Part shown: piece after piece, positions 1-9,063 of the stretch
Position numbering within the stretch: the stretch's first letter is position 1
How the letters are laid out: every line of letters starts with the position of its first letter
Assembly (NCBI GenBank): GCA_937863205.1
Contig: CALMGA010000448.1
Location: 13,069 to 25,423, forward strand
Length of the DNA stretch: 12,355 nucleotides
From: an uncultured Beijerinckiaceae bacterium
GTDB taxonomy: Bacteria; Pseudomonadota; Alphaproteobacteria; Rhizobiales; Beijerinckiaceae
Reading direction: 5' to 3'
Notes under the pieces: model-generated
Database searches by the model: none
The model's input: the letters and a program-made list of their open reading frames with translations, nothing else
Told to the model about the DNA's origin: nothing
Position numbers and translations under genes: made by a program

Positions 1-905
1 ATCTTCTCGTAGTGCGGCAGCGACCAGGCCGGGTCGGTGGCGTAGCGGAAGAAGCCGCCGGCGAGCTGGTCGTCGATGCCGCCACAGGCCAGGGCGGCGA
101 GCGTGTCCGCCAAGGCCGTGCCAGCCGGCGCATCGGTGCGGCTCGCCGCGGCGAGCAGGGTGAGGGCTGGCGCCTGCGGGAACTTGGCGCCGGCCTGCGG
201 GCTGCCGAACCCTGCGTGGATGGGATCGACGCTGCGCACGAGGCTCGCCGCCGCGGCCTTGAGCCAGACCGCCGGCTCGACGGGCGCGCTCGAAGCCTGC
301 GCCTGCCGGGCGGCGAGCGCGCGCAGGTTATCCATCACCTCGTCGGCCGCCGGCTCGGCCTTGTCGGCGCGGTGGTTCTCCCAAAGGTCGTGGATGGCGG
401 CGAGCACCTTGGGGAAGCCCGGCACGTCGCCGTCGTCGGCCGGCGGGAAGTAGCTGCCGGCGTAGAAGGGCTTGCCGTCGGGCGTCAGGAACAGGTTGTT
501 GGGCCAGGCGCCGTGCTCGGTCAGCATCTGGGTTGCGAGGATGTAGAGGTGGTCGACGTCGGGGCGCTCCTCGCGGTCGACCTTCACGTTGACTAACCAC
601 CTGTTCATCACCGCCGCGATGGCGGGATCGGCGTAGATCGTCTTTTCCGCGACGTGGCACCAGAAGCAGGTGGAGTACCCGATCGACAGGAAGACCGGCT
701 TGTTCTCGGCCCTAGCCTTGGCGAAGGCTTCGGCGCCCCACGGATACCAGTCGACGGGATTATGGGCGTGTTCGAGAAGGTAAGGGTCGGCCGAGGCGGC
801 GAGCCGATTGGTGAAGGGCCGGTCGGCGGCGGGGGCGCCCGGCGGCGAGGCGGCGCCCAGGAACAGGAGCAAGGGAACGACGAGGCGAGTGCTGCGGAAC
901 ATCAT
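1..905 (-). CDS. Exported DUF255 / YyaL-type thioredoxin-domain protein (3' end cut by window edge)
   Basis: Translating the minus strand from 905 gives 301 codons without a stop up to the window edge, so the C-terminal part is missing. The N-terminus has a basic start, a hydrophobic stretch (about residues 9-20) and an Ala-x-Ala site near residue 27, which reads as a Sec signal peptide. Then come the hallmarks of the DUF255/SSP411 (YyaL) family: HNPVDWYPW (about 48-56), a thioredoxin-like site STCFWCHV with Cys80 and Cys83, [11 protein letters not shown] (about 108-118), [12 protein letters not shown] (about 139-150) and, near the edge, [12 protein letters not shown]. Family members join a thioredoxin fold to a (alpha/alpha)6 barrel resembling N-acylglucosamine 2-epimerase; their substrate is poorly known. 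Most homologues I know have CHWC and no signal peptide, so Phe81 and export are unusual. There are tandem ATGs at 905 and 902; no strong ribosome site is visible. It lies 62 bases downstream of the peroxidase gene and could be cotranscribed with it. Confidence 0.9.
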   Translation of the reverse strand, partial: MMFRSTRLVVPLLLFLGAASPPGAPAADRPFTNRLAASADPYLLEHAHNPVDWYPWGAEAFAKARAENKPVFLSIGYSTCFWCHVAEKTIYADPAIAAVMNRWLVNVKVDREERPDVDHLYILATQMLTEHGAWPNNLFLTPDGKPFYAGSYFPPADDGDVPGFPKVLAAIHDLWENHRADKAEPAADEVMDNLRALAARQAQASSAPVEPAVWLKAAAASLVRSVDPIHAGFGSPQAGAKFPQAPALTLLAAASRTDAPAGTALADTLAALACGGIDDQLAGGFFRYATDPAWSLPHYEK

Positions 906-967
906 CGGCTGTTCTGGCTTTCCCGGATCTCGGGCACCCTGCCCTGTCGTCGCCGACGCGGCATCGG

Positions 968-1447
968 TTACAGCACCGCCTCGATGGGTCCGGCGATGTC
1001 AGCCGGCTTCACCGTCGGGGCGAAGCGCGCGACCACCTCCCCGCCGCGATCGACGAGGAACTTGGTGAAGTTCCACTTGATCGCGGCTGTGCCGAGGAGG
1101 CCGGGCTTGGCCGCCTTGAGGAACCGGAACAGCGGATGGGCGCCGGACCCGTTCACCTCGACCCTGGCGAAGACGGGGAAGCTGACGCCGTAGCGCAGCG
1201 GGCAGGCACCGATGGCCGCCGCGTCGCCCGGCTCCTGGAAGAACTGGTTGCAGGGAAAGCCGAGCACGCTGAAGCCGCGCGGATCGAACCGGCGCTGCAG
1301 TGCCTCCAGCCCCTCGTACTGCGGGGTGAAGCCGCACTTGCTCGCGGTGTTGACGATCAACAGCACGGCACCGCGATAGCGCGCCAGGCTTTCGGGCGTG
1401 CCATCCAGCCTCGGGGCGGAAAAGTCGTAGATCGTGGATTGGCTCAC
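968..1447 (-). CDS. Glutathione peroxidase-like thiol peroxidase (Cys type)
   Basis: This 159-residue protein matches the cytosolic glutathione peroxidase/BtuE family, which reduces hydrogen peroxide and lipid hydroperoxides using glutathione or thioredoxin. Visible motifs are [18 protein letters not shown] around the peroxidatic Cys38, GFPCNQF (63-69) followed by Gln71, and [11 protein letters not shown] (124-134) with Trp125 and Asn126, so the Cys-Gln-Trp-Asn tetrad is present. Cys66 and Cys82 are further cysteines; Cys82 lies near where thioredoxin-dependent members keep a resolving cysteine. The loop after GFPCNQF is one residue shorter than the usual form (FFQEPG instead of F-x-x-QEPG), and the stretch before Cys82 also seems one residue short. 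There is no signal peptide. The start is GTG at 1447, chosen because a GGAG lies 7 bases upstream and the protein begins where family members do. Reductant not determinable from sequence. Confidence 0.93.
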   Translation of the reverse strand: MSQSTIYDFSAPRLDGTPESLARYRGAVLLIVNTASKCGFTPQYEGLEALQRRFDPRGFSVLGFPCNQFFQEPGDAAAIGACPLRYGVSFPVFARVEVNGSGAHPLFRFLKAAKPGLLGTAAIKWNFTKFLVDRGGEVVARFAPTVKPADIAGPIEAVL

Positions 1448-4068
<2,621 letters not shown>

Positions 4069-4154
4069 GGACCGACGCGGACACACCGATCGTCGCCACC
4101 GCCTCGCCGCCTTGTCCCTGAACGCAGCATGGCGAAGGAGCGGATGAATGCGGT

Positions 4155-4700
4155 CTACCGCTCGAAGGAAAAGGTCAGGTCCGCCTCGCCCAGCGCGTGC
4201 GCCTTGAGATAGTCGCCGATGGTCTTGTCCGGCGCGCCGTCCGGGAGGGGGATCGACGGGTCGGACGGGGCCCACACCGCGAAGCGGTAGTGGTGCGCCT
4301 TGCCGGGCGGCGGGCAGGCGCCGCCGTAGCCGGTCGCGCCGTAGTCGTTGCGGCCGCTCCTGGCGCCGGCCGGCGTCTCGTTGAGGTTGAGGCTGCGCCG
4401 GTCGGGCGGGATGTCAAACGTCGCCCAATGCCGGAAGCCGCCGGGCACGGTGGTGTCGAGCAGGGTCACGGCGAGGCTGCGGGTGCCCTTCGGCACCTCG
4501 CTCCACAGCATCGCCGGGGCCGCGTTGCCGCCCTTGCAGCCGTTGGCGTTGTAAACCTGCGCGGGGGCCAGCACGCCGGCGTCGGCGTTGAGGATCGTCA
4601 GGGTGAAGGGGGCCACGGCCGAGCCCTGCGCGAAACCGGGACCGGCGAGGGCGGCGGGAAGCACGCCCGCGAGCCGAGCCCTGTGCGGGAGGCGGATCAT
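4155..4700 (-). CDS. Exported YbhB/YbcL-type phosphatidylethanolamine-binding (PEBP) family protein
   Basis: 181 residues with a probable Sec signal peptide (basic MIRLPHRAR, hydrophobic to about 20, cleavage near FAQ-G at 25/26), placing the mature protein in the periplasm. The PEBP/RKIP-like fold is shown by the ligand-site segments DTTVPGGFRHWATFDIP (about 82-98, with His91) and GRNDYGATGYGGACPPPG (about 116-133) followed by HHYRFAVWA (136-144). In bacteria these proteins (E. coli YbhB, YbcL) have no firmly assigned biochemical function. The frame stays open upstream to 4823, but that part overlaps the cytochrome gene in another frame. The ATG at 4700 has GAGAGG 6 bases upstream and begins the signal peptide. 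It follows the cytochrome b561 gene by 10 bases, so the two are almost certainly one transcript. Confidence 0.92.
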   Translation of the reverse strand: MIRLPHRARLAGVLPAALAGPGFAQGSAVAPFTLTILNADAGVLAPAQVYNANGCKGGNAAPAMLWSEVPKGTRSLAVTLLDTTVPGGFRHWATFDIPPDRRSLNLNETPAGARSGRNDYGATGYGGACPPPGKAHHYRFAVWAPSDPSIPLPDGAPDKTIGDYLKAHALGEADLTFSFER

Positions 4701-4706
4701 CCCCGG

Positions 4707-4712
4707 CCTCTC
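4707..4712 (-). promoter_or_regulatory. Ribosome binding site of the PEBP gene overlapping the cytochrome stop codon
   Basis: GAGAGG on the minus strand, 6 bases before ATG 4700 and overlapping the TGA of the cytochrome gene (4711-4713). This fixes the PEBP start and indicates translational coupling. Confidence 0.6.
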
Positions 4713-5343
4713 AGGTCTCGCTCTCCGGCGCGGCGATGCCCGGCAGCATCCGGCCGATCTCCGACTCGTGATCGACCACGTGGTGCTTGGCGACGCCGAG
4801 GAGGTGCAGGCCCACCAGGGCATAGAGCGCGTAGCCGATGTAGACGTGCGCCGCGCCGAACAGGGTGTGGAGCTGGTCCTTCGTCACGGGATCGAACGAC
4901 TTGATGACCGGCATGCGCGGAAAGTGCAGCACGCCGAACAGCACCAGCGGATGCGACGCCGCGCCGTTCCAGGCGGAATCGTGGAGGTAGCCCGACAACG
5001 GCAGCAGCAGCATCACGGCATAGAGCGCGTAGTGCGCGGCATGGGCGCCGAGCTTCTCCACTTGCGGATAAGATCGCGGCAGCGGCGGCGGCTTATGCCC
5101 GATCCGCCACAAAATGCGCAGAAGTACGAGGCCGAGCACGGTGAGGCCGATCGACTTGTGGGCATCGATCAGCGGTCGCACATGGGCATCGTCGGCGCCG
5201 GCTGCCGCCAGGCCGTAGAACACGTTGATGAGGATCAGCGCCGCCACCAGCCAGTGCAGCGCCATCGCCGTCCCGTTGTATCGCTGCACCGGCTCCCCGT
5301 AGGGAAATGGGCGGGGCGAGGCGCTGTTGCTGAGGCTTGTCAT
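4711..5343 (-). CDS. Cytochrome b561 (CybB-type di-haem inner-membrane cytochrome)
   Basis: 210 residues with four membrane helices (about 26-46, 61-80, 103-120, 160-184). Its histidines fit the bacterial CybB b561 family: His30 in helix 1, His62 at helix 2, and His166 and His180 in helix 4, with the 14-residue spacing of the last pair seen in E. coli CybB. The motifs RYNGTAMALHWLVA and DAHKSIGLTVLGLVLLRI are typical. Members accept electrons from quinol and have been linked to superoxide or quinone redox. The start at ATG 5343 gives the usual short N-terminal tail before helix 1; the open frame extends to 5601, but the extension has an Arg/Ala-rich composition. The gene is the first of a two-gene unit with the exported PEBP protein, a pairing seen elsewhere. 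An imperfect inverted repeat (5365-5410) sits in its presumed leader. Confidence 0.93.
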   Translation of the reverse strand: MTSLSNSASPRPFPYGEPVQRYNGTAMALHWLVAALILINVFYGLAAAGADDAHVRPLIDAHKSIGLTVLGLVLLRILWRIGHKPPPLPRSYPQVEKLGAHAAHYALYAVMLLLPLSGYLHDSAWNGAASHPLVLFGVLHFPRMPVIKSFDPVTKDQLHTLFGAAHVYIGYALYALVGLHLLGVAKHHVVDHESEIGRMLPGIAAPESET

Positions 5344-5364
5344 GAGCCCATCCGTTCGATGGCC

Positions 5365-5410
5365 GTCGGGTGCGGCGCGGCATAACAGCCGCGGCGGGCG
5401 CAAGCCCGAC
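5365..5410. repeat. Imperfect inverted repeat in the cytochrome b561 leader
   Basis: GTCGGG (5365-5370) pairs with CCCGAC (5405-5410). TGCG (5371-5374) can pair with CGCA (5399-5402), and GCGGC (5377-5381) with GCCGC (5388-5392), around a short A/T-containing loop. It lies 22 bases upstream of the cytochrome start in the divergent spacer to the glycosyltransferase gene. It could be an RNA hairpin or a protein-binding dyad; GC-rich DNA makes chance pairing easy. Confidence 0.35.
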
Positions 5411-5530
5411 ACGAGAGCGTGAACCTGCCATGCTAACGGCCAAGCGCAAAGCCACTCTACGGTCGCGCCGAGGACCGCCCGTCGCGCCAAAGAAACGCCC
5501 ATCGGCTCCGCAACAGGATCGAGACCCGCT

Positions 5531-7030
5531 CTGACTACGCCCGAAGACCTCCAGCGCGCCTTCGGGCGGGCTTCGCCCCGTGTCGCCGAAGGTTGGGTCA
5601 AGCGTCGGTTTCATTGGCCGAGTCTGCTGATCCACGGCGGCGCGGCGCTGCTGTTCGTCGTTCTGGTCGCCCGCGCGGCGGTCGCCGACAACCTGTTCGC
5701 CTGGTCGGCCGGCCTCGCCTACGTGCTTTACGACACCGTGCTGATCGCACTGGTGTTCGTCCAGACCCTGGCAATCCTGAAGCCGCCCGGCGCGGCAGGC
5801 GTTGCGGCGGACCCGGCGCGCCGTTCCACCCATCGCCCGACCTTGGGCGTGCTCGTGGCAGCCCACAACGAAGCGGCCGTGCTTCCGGCGACCCTGCGCG
5901 CCCTTCTTGCGCAGACGGATGCGCCCGATCTCGTGCTGATCGCCGACGATGGCTCGCGCGACGACACGGCGGTGGTTCTGGCGGCCGAGTTCGCGCTGCC
6001 GCCGCCGCCGCTGGGCACGCTGGGAACGCCGACGCCGGCCAATCCGAGCCTGCGCTGGCTGCGCCTGCCCCATGGCGGCAAGGCGCGCGCGCTCAACGCG
6101 GCCCTGCTCGCCGCCGACACCGACATCGTGGTGACGGTCGACGGCGACACCCTGCTCGACCCGGAAGCGGTCGGCGCCATCCGCGCGGCCTTCGCCGCCG
6201 AGCCCCGGCTCGTCGCCGCCACGGGCGTGCTGACGCCGGTGTGCGGGCCGACGCTGGCCGGGCGCTTCTATGAAACCTTCCAAACCTACGAATACATCCG
6301 CAACTTCCTCAGCCGCTACGCCTGGGCGCGGATGGACGCGCTGCTGCTGATCTCCGGGGCCTTCGCCGGCTTCCGCCGCGACGCGGTGCTGGCGGTGGGC
6401 GGCTTCGACCCGGCCTGCTTGGTGGAAGACTACGAGCTGATCCACCGCCTGCGCCGCTTCGGCGCCGACGGGAAGCTGGGCTGGACGACCGGCGTGGTCG
6501 GCGGAGCGAGGGCCATCACCGACGCGCCGGCGACCACGCTGGCCTTCCTCAACCAGCGCCGCCGCTGGTTCTGCGGATTCCTCCAGACGCAGTTCTGGTA
6601 TCGCGACATGGTCGGCGCCAGGCGATACGGCCGGCTCGGGCTGGTGATGCTGCCGATCAAGGCGCTCGACACGCTGCAGCCGATCTACGGGCTTGCCGGC
6701 GTCGCGCTGCTGCTCAGTTACCTCGTCACCGGGCGGCTGGCCCTGCTGCTGCCGGTTGGCGGCGTGATCGCCGCCAAGATCGCCCTCGATTTCGCCTTCC
6801 ATCTCTGGTCGGTGCACCTGTACCGGCGCTGGGTCGATCCGGCGAGCCGGGCGCGGCTGGGGCAGGCCGTGCTCGCCTCGCTGGTGGAACCCTTCAGCTT
6901 CCAGGTCCTGCGGCACGGCGGCGCTGCGCTGGGATGGGTGTGGTTCCTCACGCGGCAGCGGGGATGGGCCCGGCAAAGCCGCGTCGGCCTGCTCGCCACC
7001 GTGCGCGACAGGAGCGAGGCCGCCTCCTGA
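5531..7030 (+). CDS. Membrane-embedded family 2 glycosyltransferase (processive type), apparent CTG start
   Basis: 499 residues if started at CTG 5531. An N-terminal hydrophobic region (about 32-83) is followed by a GT2 (GT-A fold) domain: LGVLVAAHNEAAVLPATLRA (about 105-124), Asp139-Asp140 in IADDGSRDDTA, the metal-binding Asp204-Gly-Asp206, Glu299-Asp300 in LVEDYELIHRL (acceptor/catalytic base) and QRRRW (342-346), the processive-polymerase signature. Three or more membrane segments follow (about 370-400, 402-425, 455-475). The pattern resembles PgaC/NodC/cellulose-synthase-like enzymes that polymerise a nucleotide sugar at the inner membrane; the sugar cannot be told. The first canonical in-frame start is GTG 5723, which would cut through the N-terminal membrane region. 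CTG 5531 gives a natural N-terminus beginning TTPEDLQRAF, with GAG 7 bases and AGGA 12 bases upstream. Without neighbouring polysaccharide genes the product remains open. Confidence 0.85.
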   Translation: MTTPEDLQRAFGRASPRVAEGWVKRRFHWPSLLIHGGAALLFVVLVARAAVADNLFAWSAGLAYVLYDTVLIALVFVQTLAILKPPGAAGVAADPARRSTHRPTLGVLVAAHNEAAVLPATLRALLAQTDAPDLVLIADDGSRDDTAVVLAAEFALPPPPLGTLGTPTPANPSLRWLRLPHGGKARALNAALLAADTDIVVTVDGDTLLDPEAVGAIRAAFAAEPRLVAATGVLTPVCGPTLAGRFYETFQTYEYIRNFLSRYAWARMDALLLISGAFAGFRRDAVLAVGGFDPACLVEDYELIHRLRRFGADGKLGWTTGVVGGARAITDAPATTLAFLNQRRRWFCGFLQTQFWYRDMVGARRYGRLGLVMLPIKALDTLQPIYGLAGVALLLSYLVTGRLALLLPVGGVIAAKIALDFAFHLWSVHLYRRWVDPASRARLGQAVLASLVEPFSFQVLRHGGAALGWVWFLTRQRGWARQSRVGLLATVRDRSEAAS

Positions 7031-7051
7031 CGCGCCATGTCGCGCGGGAGG
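7023..7051 (+). terminator. Hairpin straddling the glycosyltransferase stop codon (possible terminator)
   Basis: CCTCC (7023-7027) pairs with GGAGG (7047-7051), and CGCGC (7031-7035) with GCGCG (7042-7046), around a 6-base loop. The unpaired TGA between the left arms is the stop codon. No T-run follows, so if it ends transcription it does so inefficiently or with help; it may simply protect the 3' end. Confidence 0.35.
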
Positions 7052-7110
7052 GACCTTCGCCGGGCGGACGACTGGGCTTGCTCGCTCTATAAGGGACGAA
7101 GATCGGCAGC

Positions 7111-7114
7111 GGAG
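7111..7114 (+). promoter_or_regulatory. Ribosome binding site of the YdcZ-type gene
   Basis: GGAG, 8 bases before ATG 7123, supporting that start. Confidence 0.55.
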
Positions 7115-7122
7115 CCTGCGAG

Positions 7123-7569
7123 ATGAACATCCTCTACCTGCTGGGCGCCCTCGCCTGCGGCGTCATGCTGACCACCCAGGTCGCCACCAACAAGCAGCTC
7201 GGCGAGAGCCTGCACAACCTGTACATCCCCGCCGTCGTCAACATGGTGATCGGCCTGGTGGCGACGCTGGCGCTGACGCTGGCCTTGACGCGCGATTATC
7301 CCACCGCAGCCATGGTCAGGTCGGCGCCCTGGAGCGGCTGGCTCGCCGGCGGCATCCTCGGCGCCGCCTACCTCACCGGCAACATCCTGCTCGCCCCGCG
7401 ACTCGGCGCGGCGGCGCTGATCGGGCTGGTGGTCACCGGGCAGATCGTGTTCTCCGTGATGTGCGACAACTTCGGCTGGTTCGGGTTCGAACAGCATGCG
7501 GCCAACCTGCCGAGGCTGCTCGGCTGCGGGCTGCTGATCGGCGGCGTCGCCCTGGTGTCGCGGTACTGA
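7123..7569 (+). CDS. YdcZ-type (DUF606) small membrane protein of the DMT superfamily
   Basis: 148 residues, almost entirely hydrophobic, with about five membrane helices (about 4-20, 34-55, 70-88, 93-112, 128-145). The segment APRLGAAALIGLVVTGQIV (about 90-108) followed by DNFGWFGF is the conserved core of the DUF606/YdcZ family, half-size relatives of the drug/metabolite transporter (DMT) superfamily that are thought to work as dimers. The substrate is unknown. An RBS (GGAG) lies 8 bases upstream of the ATG. The gene follows the glycosyltransferase by 92 bases, with a hairpin between them, so it may have its own promoter. It ends 2 bases from the stop codon of the opposing DUF1275 gene. Confidence 0.92.
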   Translation: MNILYLLGALACGVMLTTQVATNKQLGESLHNLYIPAVVNMVIGLVATLALTLALTRDYPTAAMVRSAPWSGWLAGGILGAAYLTGNILLAPRLGAAALIGLVVTGQIVFSVMCDNFGWFGFEQHAANLPRLLGCGLLIGGVALVSRY

Positions 7570-7571
7570 GG

Positions 7572-8297
7572 TCAAGCCTCCGCCGGGCTGCCGTCCAAGC
7601 CGCCGGTGCCGGCGAAGGCGATCTCGAGCGCCAGAACGCAGAACAGAATGGCGCGGCCGAGCCCCGCCGCCGCCGCCAGCGCCGCGGCGACCGAATGGGC
7701 GGCGATCACCGCCCCGCCCAGGCCGCCGCCGGTCAGGCCGAGCCAAAGGCCGCCGAACAGCAGCGGCTGCCGCCAGTGCCCGACGCCGCGCAACGCGCCG
7801 GCCAAGCGGCGGCCAGCCTGAACCAGCGTTCCCGTGACGTAGGTCAGGCCGACGTTGACGCCCCCGGCCCGGTGCAGGACGGCGTTCTGCATGCCCATCG
7901 CGACCGTGAGGAGCGAAGCGACGACGACATCGCCGACCCGCAGGTGCAGCGCCGCCGTTGCCGTTGCGATGCAGGAGATTTCGAGGGCCAGCACCACCGG
8001 AAGCCGCCACCGCCCGCTGGCGGCGCCGATGACTTCGCCCCCCGCGACGCCCAGAACGAACAGCAGGATCGTCCGGCCGAACTCCCAAACCCCCGACGCA
8101 TCGAGGTGCGCGAGGGCGACGGCGACCTGCGTGCTGTTGCCGCTCATGAACGACACGAAGAGGCCGTGGAAATAGATGAAGCCGGCGGCATCGACCCAGC
8201 CGGCCAGGGCCGCGAGCGAGATCGCGACAGCCAGCTTCAGCCGGGGATGTCTGGGCGGCGCCGGCGCGGCGCGTTGCCCATCTTCCGCCTTCGTCAC
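7572..8297 (-). CDS. YoaK-family (DUF1275) membrane protein
   Basis: 241 residues from GTG 8297, with about six hydrophobic helices (roughly 22-41, 75-93, 98-118, 121-140, 177-197, 201-230). The family signature GWVDAAGFIYFHGLFVSFMSGNST (two parts: GWVDAAGF at 33-40 and GLFVSFMSGNST at 45-56) is clear, as is the later GLTYVTGTLVQAGRRL (about 150-165). DUF1275 proteins are widespread inner-membrane proteins of unknown transport function. The frame is open to a possible start at 8408, but the extra 37 residues are polar and proline-rich, and the GTG at 8297, with GGAT 6 bases upstream, gives the usual family length. The gene converges with the YdcZ-type gene. Confidence 0.9.
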   Translation of the reverse strand: MTKAEDGQRAAPAPPRHPRLKLAVAISLAALAGWVDAAGFIYFHGLFVSFMSGNSTQVAVALAHLDASGVWEFGRTILLFVLGVAGGEVIGAASGRWRLPVVLALEISCIATATAALHLRVGDVVVASLLTVAMGMQNAVLHRAGGVNVGLTYVTGTLVQAGRRLAGALRGVGHWRQPLLFGGLWLGLTGGGLGGAVIAAHSVAAALAAAAGLGRAILFCVLALEIAFAGTGGLDGSPAEA

Positions 8298-8445
8298 GGC
8301 AGGATCCGCTCCCGGCCGGCGAGGCCAGGTGGAAGCAAAGGCCGGCAGCTCATTCCGCGAGCGGGGGCGAAGACGATCATCAACGCCGCTTGGCAAAGGC
8401 AAGGCCACCCGCCTCGGCCCACCCGCACCGGGTCCATCCGATGGC

Positions 8446-9063
8446 TCAAGCGGCGTGCATCTCCACGGCGACGCGGATCAGGTCGCTGGTTCGCTCGACC
8501 AGCAGCTTGTGCTTGATCGCGGTGCAGGTGTTGGCGGCCGTCTTGTAGGAGATGCCCAGCGCGTCGGCGATGTCGCTCAACCCCTTGCCCTTGGCGAGCA
8601 GGCGCATGATGTCGAGTTCGCGCGCCGACAGGGCCTTGCCGGAGTCGTCCGAGCCCAGCACGTTGACGGCGAGGTCGGACGCGAGGTCGCGCTCGACGTA
8701 GCGCCCGCCGGCGATGACCTGCTTGATCGCCTCGACGAGTTCGTCGGCGCCGGCCCCCTTCGACACGTAGCCCTTGGCGCCGGCCTGCAGCGCGCGGGCG
8801 ACGTAGAGCGGCGTGGTGTGCATGGAAAAGATGAGCACCTTGGTCTTGGCGTCCTCGATCAGCAGGCGGCGCAGCAGGTCGAGGCCGCCCGATCCCGGGA
8901 GGTTGAGGTCGAGGATGACCACTTCGGGCCGTTCCGCCCGGAACACGGCGAGCGCCTCGCGTCCGGACGTGGCCTCAAGAACCGTCACCTCGACGGCCAG
9001 CGACAGCAGCCGGCGCACACCCTCGCGCACCACGGCGTGATCGTCGACGAGCAGCAGCTTCAT
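8446..9063 (-). CDS. NarL/LuxR-type response regulator, partner of the upstream MoxY-like kinase
   Basis: 205 residues. The receiver domain (about 1-118) has the acidic pair Asp7-Asp8, the phosphoacceptor Asp52 in VILDLNLPG, Ser80 and Lys102 (YVSKGA). The C-terminal DNA-binding domain (about 143-203) has LSARELDIMRLLAKGKGLSDIADALGIS in the LuxR/GerE helix-turn-helix layout (LSAREL at 145-150, recognition part near ISYKTAANTCTAIKHKL). The regulator should bind DNA as a phosphorylated dimer and control unknown targets. The gene starts at an ATG overlapping the kinase stop codon by the ATGA arrangement, so the two are translated together. A longer frame continues upstream only as an overlap with the kinase gene in another frame. 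The target genes are not in view; the adjacent DUF1275 gene on the same strand is 148 bases downstream. Confidence 0.95.
   Translation of the reverse strand: MKLLLVDDHAVVREGVRRLLSLAVEVTVLEATSGREALAVFRAERPEVVILDLNLPGSGGLDLLRRLLIEDAKTKVLIFSMHTTPLYVARALQAGAKGYVSKGAGADELVEAIKQVIAGGRYVERDLASDLAVNVLGSDDSGKALSARELDIMRLLAKGKGLSDIADALGISYKTAANTCTAIKHKLLVERTSDLIRVAVEMHAA

Noticed and set aside
4069..4154. GGGAC and GTCCC as a possible ligA terminator hairpin
   Set aside because: The arms are only about 5-6 bases with a loop of roughly 40 bases and no T-run, which is within chance.
5093..6976. 627-codon minus-strand open frame across the glycosyltransferase gene
   Set aside because: Low-complexity Arg/Gly/Gln/Glu-rich translation with no motif; it is the shadow of the plus-strand enzyme and the cytochrome gene.
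7088..7093. TATAAG as a -10 promoter box before the YdcZ-type gene
   Set aside because: No matching -35 at 16-18 bases upstream; the only TTG-like hexamer is too close.
8400..8445. Short repeated GGTGGCC-like and GCAAAGGCAAGG stretches downstream of the response regulator
   Set aside because: Imperfect and short; no stable stem-loop or T-run that would support a terminator or a repeat element.
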